Of a DNA stretch of 51,607 nt, positions 44,253-51,607 are shown piece after piece. Position numbers and translations under genes: made by a program. Where the stretch lies: NCBI RefSeq assembly GCF_015207105.1, contig NZ_JADEXO010000034.1, forward strand, positions 1 to 51,607. Direction: 5' to 3'. The notes beneath the pieces are model-generated. The model saw only the letters and a program-made list of their open reading frames with translations, was not told where the DNA came from and ran no database searches. Numbering within the stretch: position 1 is the first letter of the stretch; each line of letters begins with the position of its first letter. Source of the DNA: a cf. Phormidesmis sp. LEGE 11477. GTDB lineage: Bacteria > Cyanobacteriota > Cyanobacteriia > Phormidesmidales > Phormidesmidaceae.

Positions 44253-44400
44253 CCAAAGCTGTTCTCTTGATTCGCGCACCCAAATTTCATCGGGTGAGAA
44301 CTGAAATTTATAGCTAGTTTAGGCTTGCACAATCGTTAGCATTGAGGGTAGCCTAGTCTGCAGCAGCTCATCATAGAAAGTCCGCTCTAGAGTGGCCTAT

Positions 44401-44434
44401 CTATGGTGAGCTTTTTGCTATGGTGAGCTTTTTG
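44401..44434. repeat. Perfect 17-bp tandem duplication
   Basis: CTATGGTGAGCTTTTTG occurs at 44401-44417 and 44418-44434, about 75 bp ahead of the third mscS gene. Confidence 0.95.
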
Positions 44435-44508
44435 GTGTTGTATGGGTCTAGTCATTTTGCTAGCCGTCTACAAGAGCGAGCGTCTAGACGTAGGTATTAA
44501 GGATAAAG

Positions 44509-45426
44509 ATGGATACGTTAGTTGAAGAGGTCCGAAGTAATCTAGTTGACATAGCAGCTCAAGCTGTTCTCATCTTTCCTCAAGTTGTCCTGGCAGTCAT
44601 TATATTGCTATTTACTCGGACAGCGGCGAATCTAGTTCGCCGAGGTATGCACAAAGTTGCGTCTAGGACACTCAAAAGTCTATCTTTGCAGTCTTTGCTT
44701 GTTCAAACCAGCTATGCGGCAACGCTAGCAGGCGGCATTCTGTTTGCCTGCATCATCGCTTTTCCAGATTTAGGATTTGCCGATCTTGTCGCCCTGTTGG
44801 GACTAGGTTCTGTTGCCATTGGTTTTGCCTTTCAAGATATTTTCAAAAACTTTCTATCTGGTGTTTTGCTGCTAATTCAAGAGCCTTTCTCAATAGGAGA
44901 TCAGATTATTGTCGATAGCTATGAAGGCACCGTCATAGAAATTGCACTGCGCTCTACTCAAATTAGAACCTATCAGGGTGAACTAGTCGTTGTCCCTAAT
45001 TCTATTGTCTTTACTAGTCCGGTACAGGTAATGACAGGTAGATCGCACAGACGAACCGATCTAGCAATTGGCGTAGATTACAATACGCCTTTACCTCACG
45101 CCGTTAGAACGTTGACAGAGGCTGCAAGAAGTGTCGAAGAAGTGGCTTCTAATCCAGCAATTGAGGTAGATATTGTCGGCTTTGGCGACAGTGCTATTGA
45201 TATGGTGGTGCGATACTGGACCCGGTCAGATCAGGCATCTGTGCGTCGATTGCAAACACAGGTAATGCTAGCGCTCAAGCAAGCCTGTGACGAAGCAGAT
45301 ATCAATATCCCATACCCAATCCGCACGGTCTATCACTTTGACCAAGAGAAATACAGCGACAATGCTCGTATAGAAGATATGAACGGGCGATCGCAGGCAC
45401 CTACTCAATCATCTACTCGTACATAG
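44509..45426 (+). CDS. MscS-family mechanosensitive channel (third of three)
   Basis: A 305-residue MscS channel. N-terminal hydrophobic segments include AVLIFPQVVLAVIILLFTRTAANLV and a second near SYAATLAGGILFACIIAF. The pore helix is VALLGLGSVAIGFAFQDIFKNFLSGVLLLIQEPF; note Gln in FAFQD where the other two have Lys. The beta domain has GDQIIVDSYEGTVIEIALRSTQIRTYQGELVVVPNSIVFTSPV. The C-terminal tail is short and polar. A GGATAAAG sits before the ATG. It ends the stress island and is not closely related to the other two copies in sequence, so they are unlikely to be recent duplicates. Confidence 0.94.
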   Translation: MDTLVEEVRSNLVDIAAQAVLIFPQVVLAVIILLFTRTAANLVRRGMHKVASRTLKSLSLQSLLVQTSYAATLAGGILFACIIAFPDLGFADLVALLGLGSVAIGFAFQDIFKNFLSGVLLLIQEPFSIGDQIIVDSYEGTVIEIALRSTQIRTYQGELVVVPNSIVFTSPVQVMTGRSHRRTDLAIGVDYNTPLPHAVRTLTEAARSVEEVASNPAIEVDIVGFGDSAIDMVVRYWTRSDQASVRRLQTQVMLALKQACDEADINIPYPIRTVYHFDQEKYSDNARIEDMNGRSQAPTQSSTRT

Positions 45427-45646
45427 AGAGGCAGCATATCAGACCTCATACAGAGATATCTAGCGCTGCCTATACTGGCAAACTACTTTTATGTTTCCTT
45501 AACCTTCTATAGTATTTGTTCTTAACCGAGTTCTTATAGGGTTTAGAAAATGATCAAAAATAGCTAAAACGTCTTTGTTGCTCCTGATCTCATTTTTGCT
45601 TTGATTGATCATCTTATGCACGAAGCGTTGGGAAACGGGCAATTTT

Positions 45647-46597
45647 ATGAAACTCTTTCATGATCAACAAACTGATCAAACAGGCAATCTAGAACCTAGC
45701 TTTGGTCACAGTCTCAATCGCTGGATGTGGCCTAGGCTCGCTCCTGAACTCTTTGACCAGGACGGATCTACTGTGTTCGTGGGTACTGGCACGCTGTTAG
45801 ATGACCAGCTTGCGGCTACTGTGGCTAACGCTAAGAAAGTAATCATCTTTAGCACAGGTGCAAGCTCTGCTCAGCCACTCAGGCGCATCCCTGAAAATTG
45901 GGATATCTACTGCGTTCGGGGGCCGCTTTCGGCCAGACAGCTCGATCTACCGGAGAGTATGGCGATCGCAGATGGTGGTCTTTTGATTGCTCAGCTCTTC
46001 GAAGCTGCTGATAGCTTTTCCAATAAAAGGCAGGGCTGCAGCTTTATGCCGCATATCTATCATGCAGACGAGGCTGATGATAGCTGGAAGCGGATTTGTC
46101 AACTAGCGAACATTCGCTATATCGATCCTCGCTGGCCCGTTGAAAAGGTATTGACTGCGATTAATTCTAGTGAGCGATTGATGGCTGAAGCCATTCACGG
46201 TGCGATCGCCGCCGATGCCCTGCGCGTTCCCTGGATTCCGATTGCCACTAGCTCTCGGATCTACCGTTTCAAATGGCAAGACTGGTGCGACTCGATGAAT
46301 TTGTTTTATCATCCCTACCGACTGCCATCGCTAAAAAGCTACAAACCGTGGAACGGCAACCTACGCACCGGCGGCCTAGCCATTAAACACTGGATAGGTG
46401 CCGCGTTAGAGGGGCCTTTTTCGACGCATCAATACGGACTATTTGCTGATGAGTGTGCGATCGCCGAGCGCCTAGCCAATATCGCCAAACAAGCCCCTAC
46501 CCTCAGCCACCCAATCGTCTTTGAACGCAAGCTCGATCAGCTCCAGATCCGCTTTTCTAAGCTCTGCCATCAGCATTCACGGCTAGCTGTTATGTAG
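45647..46597 (+). CDS. Polysaccharide pyruvyl transferase-like protein
   Basis: A 316-residue protein of the polysaccharide pyruvyl transferase family (ExoV/PssK-like). Features are SLNRWMWPRLAPELF near residue 25, the GTGTLLDDQL motif, CVRGPLSARQL, MAIADGGLLIAQLF and the HADEADDSW and MAEAIHGAIAADALRVPWIPI elements; the last is the family C-terminal substrate-binding region. Such enzymes add pyruvate ketals to exopolysaccharide or glycan. The ATG at 45647 begins MKLFHDQQTDQ; a further 14 residues are open upstream without a ribosome site. It converges on the flippase gene and fits a small surface-polysaccharide group. Confidence 0.85.
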   Translation: MKLFHDQQTDQTGNLEPSFGHSLNRWMWPRLAPELFDQDGSTVFVGTGTLLDDQLAATVANAKKVIIFSTGASSAQPLRRIPENWDIYCVRGPLSARQLDLPESMAIADGGLLIAQLFEAADSFSNKRQGCSFMPHIYHADEADDSWKRICQLANIRYIDPRWPVEKVLTAINSSERLMAEAIHGAIAADALRVPWIPIATSSRIYRFKWQDWCDSMNLFYHPYRLPSLKSYKPWNGNLRTGGLAIKHWIGAALEGPFSTHQYGLFADECAIAERLANIAKQAPTLSHPIVFERKLDQLQIRFSKLCHQHSRLAVM

Positions 46598-46675
46598 CAT
46601 AGATAGCTTCAGATGCTTCCGCACCGCTAGCCGACCACTTTACTCTTTTATGACAAGGGCTTCACTATAGCTTTG

Positions 46676-46765
46676 GTCACTTGACTGAGGTACAATTTTC
46701 AGGCTGAAAGCCTTACATTACAACGGGTCAAGTGACGCACCTGTACCGAATGCATCTGGTACAGG
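46676..46765. promoter_or_regulatory. Palindrome-rich spacer between convergent genes
   Basis: GTCACTTGAC (46676-46685) and GTCAAGTGAC (46727-46736) are perfect inverted repeats, and CCTGTACC (46740-46747) and GGTACAGG (46758-46765) form a second hairpin directly after. Both could end the two converging transcripts, though no T-run follows. Confidence 0.5.
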
Positions 46766-46812
46766 CTACATTAGAGATTTGTGGAGAAACGTAGCGAACG
46801 CTATAGTAGGGC

Positions 46813-48297
46813 CTAATTTTTTGCACATTCTTCTACTTTCGATGGCTCTGAACGTTGCGAAAATCCTGTTTTGGCTAAGTCACAGATCTCTTGAAAGAGT
46901 ACCGGAGCGAACCGTCGCAGACAAAAAATGTAGAAAGCTGCTCCTGAAAGAGTACAAATTATTAGGACAAGCTGAAGCGGTAGCGTGTCTTGTAGCCAGA
47001 GGCGAAGCAGTCCGATTAGCAAAATCATAAATGCCGTACAGATAGAAGGTGCTGCGAACTGCTTTAAGTAGTCTTTTAGAGATACTTTCATCACCCGCTT
47101 TAGCGTCCACAAGCTAGCTGGAATTACTAAGAAGTCGCTGATGGCAAACGCATAGGCTACCGCCAAGCCGCCCCACCGCACGGCGATGACGCAGCAGAGG
47201 ATGTTGAGAACAGCGTTGAGAATTTCTAGGCGAAATCGAAGGTGAGGTTTGCCCATCGCCACGAATACAGAAATATTGAAAAAAAGAATGAGATAAAAGA
47301 CGCCGCCAAAGGCCAGCACCTGCATCATTGGAATTGCGGGAGCCCAATGCCTGCCAAAGATGACGATGACTAGCTCGCTCGCTAGAAACACCACCGCCAT
47401 AAATGTAGGAATGGCAACTAAGCTGACATAGCCAATGATTTTGTAAAAGGCGCTGGCTAACCGCCTGGGCTCGGTTTGAAAGCGAGCAAGAATAGGTAGC
47501 GTGACTTGGGTTCCGGTTCCAATTAGGAGCTGGGTCAGTACCTGCAATACGCGGTAGGCGATCGCGTAATAGCCCAAAACGACCTCTCCTAAAAAATAAC
47601 CAATCAGCAGAGTATCAGAGTTGTTGTTAAAGAAAGTCAGAATGTTGGAGCCAAATATTGAAATGCCAAAGTCAGAGAGTTCTTTTAAATGTCTTAGAGA
47701 AACCTGACCCTTTGGTCGCCATTCGCTAAAGCCCCAAAAGGCAACCACGCCAACTCCTTCATACGTTAGCTGTTGCCCTACCAAACTCCAGACGCCATGC
47801 CCTCCTACCGCCATCGAAATGCCGACTAGCCCGCCTAATATAATTCCTGACAACGCCCGAATTGCAATTTCTTTAAATGCCAGCTTTCGCTTTAGCAGTG
47901 CCCGCTGCACCATACTGAGAGCGCGCAGCAAAAATATGCTAGAAAACCATCTCAGTATTGGTGCTAATAGCGGCTGTTGAAAGCGATCTGCTACCCACCC
48001 GGCACTGCTGATGCCTAATAAGGTTAGGAATATTCCCAAAAGTAGCTGAACCCAAAAGGCCGTATTCACGTGCGCCTCATCTAATTCGTGTCGCTGAACT
48101 AGCGCCGTAGAAAATCCCTGATCGACAAAAAGATTAAAAAAGACAACAAACGTGTTGGCCAAAGCCACTAGGCCAAAGTCCTCCGGTGACAGCAATCGGG
48201 CCAATACTAAAAAAGTAATTAGCGACCCGGTCTGACTGCCCCAATTTTGAATGCTAGACCAGAAAACACCTTTAATAGCTTTTTGTTCGATGCTCAT
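46813..48297 (-). CDS. Oligosaccharide flippase (MOP/Wzx-like)
   Basis: A 494-residue polytopic membrane protein with about 12-14 hydrophobic segments, of the polysaccharide transport (RfbX/Wzx-like) branch of the MOP superfamily. SIQNWGSQTGSLITFLVLARLLSPEDFGLVALANTFVVFF is the typical start, with later GFSTALVQR and FLASELVIVIFGRHWAPAIPMMQVLA. It moves lipid-linked polysaccharide units across the membrane. The ATG at 48297 begins MSIEQKAIKGVFW; the frame is open 22 codons further upstream but that part is built from tandem repeats. It overlaps an upstream 11-codon frame by four bases. It converges on the pyruvyl transferase and diverges from the glycosyltransferase gene. Confidence 0.9.
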   Translation of the reverse strand: MSIEQKAIKGVFWSSIQNWGSQTGSLITFLVLARLLSPEDFGLVALANTFVVFFNLFVDQGFSTALVQRHELDEAHVNTAFWVQLLLGIFLTLLGISSAGWVADRFQQPLLAPILRWFSSIFLLRALSMVQRALLKRKLAFKEIAIRALSGIILGGLVGISMAVGGHGVWSLVGQQLTYEGVGVVAFWGFSEWRPKGQVSLRHLKELSDFGISIFGSNILTFFNNNSDTLLIGYFLGEVVLGYYAIAYRVLQVLTQLLIGTGTQVTLPILARFQTEPRRLASAFYKIIGYVSLVAIPTFMAVVFLASELVIVIFGRHWAPAIPMMQVLAFGGVFYLILFFNISVFVAMGKPHLRFRLEILNAVLNILCCVIAVRWGGLAVAYAFAISDFLVIPASLWTLKRVMKVSLKDYLKQFAAPSICTAFMILLIGLLRLWLQDTLPLQLVLIICTLSGAAFYIFCLRRFAPVLFQEICDLAKTGFSQRSEPSKVEECAKN

Positions 48298-48331
48298 TTT
48301 GTTCGATACTCTTTTTGTTCGATACTCATTT
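48284..48331. repeat. Three tandem 16-bp repeats spanning the flippase start
   Basis: TGTTCGATGCTCATTT, TGTTCGATACTCTTTT and TGTTCGATACTCATTT lie at 48284-48299, 48300-48315 and 48316-48331. On the coding strand each copy reads AAATGAGTATCGAACA or nearly so, so the array duplicates the start codon and its first codons. Confidence 0.95.
48294..48329 (-). CDS. Possible 11-codon leader ORF of flippase gene
   Basis: ATG at 48329 starts MSIEQKEYRTK and stops with a TGA whose bases overlap the flippase ATG (ATGA). It is created by the tandem repeats. Whether it is translated is unknown; no Shine-Dalgarno precedes it. The four-base overlap would allow re-initiation. Confidence 0.3.
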   Translation of the reverse strand: MSIEQKEYRTK

Positions 48332-48551
48332 TTTAGGAGGCTCCGTTCTATCGCGTTCGCCACTTTACTCGAAATATTCTCTAACAGTAAAACCTCTTAC
48401 TGGTTTGACCAAGACAGTTCTGCCTATTTTTACTGAGACCTATAGTAGCTTTACTCGTGAAATGTTTCTTCACTGTACGGTTGACCGGCTAGGCACAATC
48501 AATCAGCTTAATAGACGGCAGTTAACAACGACTCATCAAACATAGAAGCTC

Positions 48552-49526
48552 ATGGTGCATCTCTCGGCTCGGCCTAATGTCACAATTGCGGTTATTCCTC
48601 GCGAGCGGTTTAGCGCGGCACAGCGATCGCTAGAGAGCATCTATGCTAATACTCACTATCCCTTTAAGCTCGTCTATATAGATGGAAACTCGCCTGATCC
48701 ACTACGAGAGTATCTGAAAGATCAGTCTCAAGCACATAACTTTAAGCTCATACATACGGCGCAGTACCTATCGCCTAATCAAGCTAGAAACTTGGCGATC
48801 GCAGCGGTTGATACCGAGTACATTGTCTTTGTTGATAATGATGTGCTAGTGCGGCCAGGGTGGCTAAAGGCGATCGTTAGTAGAGCCGAGGAAACTAACG
48901 CTTGGTCGGTAGCGCCCTTGACCTTAGAAGGTGAAGGATTTGACGCAATTCATCAAATCGGTGGCACGATTATCTTCAAAGAATTGCCCGGTGGTCGAAA
49001 GTGGATGGTAGAGCGCCGTCCGCACATGCATTCGCCGTTAAACAAGCTCAAAGCACCTTTGCAAGCACAGCCGACAGGACTAGTTGAGTTTCACTGTGTG
49101 CTATCTCGCCGAGATGTCTTCGACAAGGTAGGACTGCTGGACGAAGCGCTGATAAGTATGGCAGAAGAAACAGATTTTAGCCTTGGCATTTTAGAGGCGG
49201 GCGGTACTATCTATACCGAACCCGCTTCTGTGATTACCTACTTGCGTCCTACTGTACTAGACGAGTCAGACTTGCCATTTTTTCGATTGCGCTGGTGCGA
49301 TCGCTGGTGCGAATCTAGCGTTCAGCGGATGTATGAGAAACATAAGCTAGACAGAGACGCACCTGCGCTCAGACACTACAGAGAGTTTGTTCACACTCAC
49401 CAGAAGATAGCGTCAGGCGAGCGAACCAGGCCGCGACTGCAGCCCTATCCAGTTTCTGATGATCTGACGATGGGAGAAAGAGTTCGCTACCAAAGTACTA
49501 AATTCATCCGACGGTGGGTGGCATAG
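48552..49526 (+). CDS. Family 2 glycosyltransferase
   Basis: A 324-residue GT2 enzyme with GT-A fold. NVTIAVIPRERFSAAQRSLESIYANTHYPFKLVYIDGNSPD is the nucleotide-binding start, SPNQARNLAIAAVDTEYIVFVDNDVLVRPGWL contains the DxD-type metal motif (VDNDV), and FDKVGLLDEALISMAEETDFSLGILEAGG contains the acidic ED/ETD motif for catalysis. There is no membrane segment. It transfers a sugar from an activated donor in surface-polysaccharide synthesis; the linkage is unknown. It diverges from the flippase gene by about 250 bp. The ATG at 48552 is the only start in the region and has no strong ribosome site. Confidence 0.92.
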   Translation: MVHLSARPNVTIAVIPRERFSAAQRSLESIYANTHYPFKLVYIDGNSPDPLREYLKDQSQAHNFKLIHTAQYLSPNQARNLAIAAVDTEYIVFVDNDVLVRPGWLKAIVSRAEETNAWSVAPLTLEGEGFDAIHQIGGTIIFKELPGGRKWMVERRPHMHSPLNKLKAPLQAQPTGLVEFHCVLSRRDVFDKVGLLDEALISMAEETDFSLGILEAGGTIYTEPASVITYLRPTVLDESDLPFFRLRWCDRWCESSVQRMYEKHKLDRDAPALRHYREFVHTHQKIASGERTRPRLQPYPVSDDLTMGERVRYQSTKFIRRWVA

Positions 49527-49552
49527 TACTGATAGGGATGTTTGACATACTG

Positions 49553-50602
49553 TCATAGCGTGTCAGGGTAGTGGCAAGCAACCTGATGGCTATCGTTAAT
49601 CGATCGAAGTTCTGGCTGGACTTGTTGGCAGCGATCGTCTCCTTTCGGACAGCGGCCATAAAGACGACAGATGTGAGGAGAAGGATTTATCGGGCTGCGG
49701 GGCTCTCCAGTCAAAGAAATCCGCTGTGGCATCGCCGCAAAGCTAGGAATCGCTGAAACCAGCGCCTGGGTGTAGGGATGCTGAGGATGGTTGAAGATAG
49801 TATCGGTCGGTCCGGTTTCGACCAGTTTACCGAGATACATGACCAGGATGCGATCGCACAACAATCTGACAACGTTCAAATCATGAGAGATAAACAGATA
49901 GCTCATATTCAGCTGCTGTTTGAGATCTTTGAGCAGATGCAGAATGATCGCTTGAACAGAAACATCAAGAGCGGAAGTGGGTTCGTCTAGGATGAGGAGC
50001 TTGGGATTGAGTGCTATTGCCCGAGCAATTCCTACACGGGCCTTTTGCCCACCGGATAGCTGATGCGGAAAGCGGCTGAGCAGTTCTGAAGGAAGACCCA
50101 CTAGCTGAGCAAGTTCAGCGGCACGCTGCTTGAGCTGGGGCTTTGTATGACTAGGGCTCAATCGCTTTATCGGTTCTGTGATCGTATCGAAGGCCGTAAA
50201 CCGTGGATTTAGACTGTCGCTGTGGTCTTGAAAGACCATTTGCAGATCTGCTCGGTATGGACTGCGAGAGAACATACCAACTGGAATTTGGCCAATCGAA
50301 GCATTGTTGAATATAACTTTGCCGGATGTAGGTTCGATCAGGCGAGCGATTAAACGAATCAGGGTAGATTTGCCACAGCCGGATTCACCGACTAGGCCAA
50401 CGCTTTCCCCTGGCTGAATGCTGAGTGTGATCCCATCTACCGCATGGAGCTGACGAGAACTGTGCTGACGTGACAGCCAGCTAGCAGGGCCAGACCCTAC
50501 TGGAAAATGTTTAGTCAAATCCGAGACTTGCAGCAGCGGCGTTTCATTAGACGGTTTATTCAGAGTTTTATTCGGCATTTTGTTCGGCATTAGATTCATC
50601 AC
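49553..50602 (-). CDS. Oligopeptide/dipeptide ABC importer ATPase, OppF/DppF type
   Basis: A 349-residue ATPase. It has Walker A GESGCGKST, Q-loop VFQDH, signature LSGGQKARVGIA, Walker B ILDEPTSALD and the His in ISHDLNVV. The C-terminal oligopeptide/dipeptide domain has the Cys cluster CRLYGRCPKGDDRCQQ and a last Cys in QVACHYP, as in peptide importer ATPases. The N-terminus is unusual: MPNKMPNKTLNKPSNE, a repeated PNK motif encoded by a 15-bp tandem repeat, before the first ABC strand. Its start overlaps the OppD-type stop by four bases, so the pair is co-translated. It supplies energy for peptide uptake together with its upstream partner. Confidence 0.92.
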   Translation of the reverse strand: MMNLMPNKMPNKTLNKPSNETPLLQVSDLTKHFPVGSGPASWLSRQHSSRQLHAVDGITLSIQPGESVGLVGESGCGKSTLIRLIARLIEPTSGKVIFNNASIGQIPVGMFSRSPYRADLQMVFQDHSDSLNPRFTAFDTITEPIKRLSPSHTKPQLKQRAAELAQLVGLPSELLSRFPHQLSGGQKARVGIARAIALNPKLLILDEPTSALDVSVQAIILHLLKDLKQQLNMSYLFISHDLNVVRLLCDRILVMYLGKLVETGPTDTIFNHPQHPYTQALVSAIPSFAAMPQRISLTGEPRSPINPSPHICRLYGRCPKGDDRCQQVQPELRSINDSHQVACHYPDTL

Positions 50603-51607
50603 GCATCTCTTGCTAACGGGTGCCAGCAGGCGACTTGGTGTTCTTCATCAATCTGTTGCTTTACCAAAGGCGCGCTGTAACACTGCTCGGTAACGTGATC
50701 GCATCGACTGACAAATCGACAAGGTGGCAGAGCTTCCTGACGCAGGTCTGGCAAGTTTCCCAAAATAGGCACCAAATCGTCAAACCCTTTGTGCGGTTCA
50801 GGCGTAGCGGTAATTAGCTTTGCGGTGTAGGGATGCGCGGGCGAGCGGAAAAGTGTAGAAGTTGGAGCGCTCTCAATCAGATGACCAGCGTGCATCACCA
50901 GAATGCGATCGCAATACTCTGAGGCCAGTGCTAGATCGTGAGTAATCACCACCGTGGCCATTTGTTTGGCGGTGGTCAGTTCTTTGAGCAGTGTCATCAT
51001 CGTGGCTTGGGTAGTGACATCTAGACCTGTGGTGGGTTCATCGGCAATCAGTAGCTGAGGGGAACATGCGATCGCCAGGGCAATCATGACTCGCTGACAC
51101 AGGCCGCCAGAGAGTTCATAAGGGTAGGCGCTGTAACGTTGTTGCGGGTCAGGAATTCTGACGCTGGCCAGCAGTTCTAATGCTCTAGGTTTAAGTTGTG
51201 CTTTGGGCAGCGCGGTGTGGCAGCGCAATACATCCACAATTTGCTTACCAACTTGGCGAATTGGGTTTAGAGCAGTGCGCGGACTTTGGAAAATCATCGA
51301 CAGCGATTTACCCCGTAGCTGCCTCAGCTTGCTCTCAGACGTTTTCAGCAGATCGTAGGCGGTAGATTGTTGTTGCCACAAGATTTCGCCGCTGGTGATG
51401 TGGGCCGCCGGGTCGAGAATGCCCATAATGGCGAGGGCGAGGACGGACTTGCCAGAGCCGGATTCTCCGACGATACCGACGGTTTCGCTAGGTTGGACTT
51501 GCAGGCTAATATTTTCTAAAGCGCTGACGGTGCCAGTACGGGTGCGAAATTCGAGCGATAGGTTGCGAACTGAGATAAGAGAGTTTTTGTTAGCAACTGG
51601 ATTATTC
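50599..51607 (-). CDS. Oligopeptide/dipeptide ABC importer ATPase, OppD/DppD type (5' end beyond window)
   Basis: The frame runs to the right edge, so the N-terminus is missing; 335 residues are visible. The visible start reads SVRNLSLEFRTRTGTVSALENISLQV with Walker A GESGSGKS before position 51426, then LSGGLCQRVMIALAIACSPQLLIADEPTTGLD (signature and Walker B) and the switch His in THDLALASE. The C-terminal domain has CRFVSRCDHVTEQC and a last Cys in QVACWHP, the Fe-S-type cluster of OppD/DppD. It is the partner of the downstream OppF-type ATPase (four-base overlap). Starting at the internal ATG at 51426 would discard Walker A. Permeases are expected beyond the window. Confidence 0.94.
   Translation of the reverse strand, partial: NNPVANKNSLISVRNLSLEFRTRTGTVSALENISLQVQPSETVGIVGESGSGKSVLALAIMGILDPAAHITSGEILWQQQSTAYDLLKTSESKLRQLRGKSLSMIFQSPRTALNPIRQVGKQIVDVLRCHTALPKAQLKPRALELLASVRIPDPQQRYSAYPYELSGGLCQRVMIALAIACSPQLLIADEPTTGLDVTTQATMMTLLKELTTAKQMATVVITHDLALASEYCDRILVMHAGHLIESAPTSTLFRSPAHPYTAKLITATPEPHKGFDDLVPILGNLPDLRQEALPPCRFVSRCDHVTEQCYSAPLVKQQIDEEHQVACWHPLARDA

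Noticed and set aside
46779-47030. 83-codon plus-strand frame at the end of the flippase gene
   Set aside because: It is mostly antisense to the flippase C-terminus, with no recognisable domain.
1-51607. tRNA, rRNA, CRISPR array or riboswitch
   Set aside because: No cloverleaf consensus (GGTTCRANYC with matching stems), no rRNA core motif and no regularly spaced identical repeats of 25-40 bp were seen on reading the spacers.

Overview
The window looks like a chromosomal segment of a cyanobacterium, probably a unicellular or simple filamentous (Leptolyngbya/Synechococcus-like) lineage. The octamer GCGATCGC (HIP1) recurs in genes and spacers. The gene content is also cyanobacterial: a DUF1816 protein, a PatD-like protein, a cyanobacterial two-domain Rel, Mini-ribonuclease III, a type II peroxiredoxin and low-temperature-induced-type secreted proteins. 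GC content appears close to 50 percent. No rRNA, tRNA, CRISPR array, integrase or intact insertion sequence was seen.

Layout. 0-6.6 kb: the 5' part of a GH13 glucan enzyme, a NYN/OST-HTH protein, a fused two-domain peptide ABC ATPase, a PatD-like protein and the stringent-response enzyme Rel. 6.7-10.3 kb: SelO pseudokinase, convergent with a BenE-type transporter that follows an AraC regulator. 10.3-12.8 kb: a redox locus with a PerR-type regulator divergent from a type II peroxiredoxin, then a thioredoxin-reductase-like flavoprotein whose NADPH motif is lost. 13-24 kb: housekeeping genes (galE, a hydrolase, a GGDEF/degenerate-EAL protein, lnt, argJ, an aspartic protease, carA, a STAS protein, mrnC). 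24-30.4 kb: a 2'-O-rRNA methyltransferase, a DUF1816 protein, an alkyltransferase-like protein with Trp in place of the active Cys, glgX, a 40-residue ORF and prolyl iminopeptidase.

30.4-32.5 kb is decaying: a nested palindromic MITE-like element, a headless remnant of a hybrid sensor kinase, and a receiver-histidine kinase gene broken by an in-frame TAG. A chromate transporter follows.

34-45.4 kb is a stress and osmotic island: three different MscS channels, two DUF2382 (YsnF-type) proteins, a PRC-barrel, two small secreted proteins, a DUF2294 protein, and a DUF2267 protein with an acidic partner. Two of the channels flank an unfamiliar 468-residue protein in an apparent operon. 45.6-49.5 kb carries exopolysaccharide genes (pyruvyl transferase, flippase, glycosyltransferase). 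The right edge holds an OppF/OppD-type ATPase pair cut by the window end.

The most unusual window-wide signal is a set of at least eleven short tandem duplications (units of 12-21 bp, 2-4 copies), all in intergenic DNA or at gene edges and several abutting translation starts. Other leads are a STAS gene whose ribosome binding site points at an ATC codon, and the PerR/peroxiredoxin/NADPH-less flavoprotein locus.
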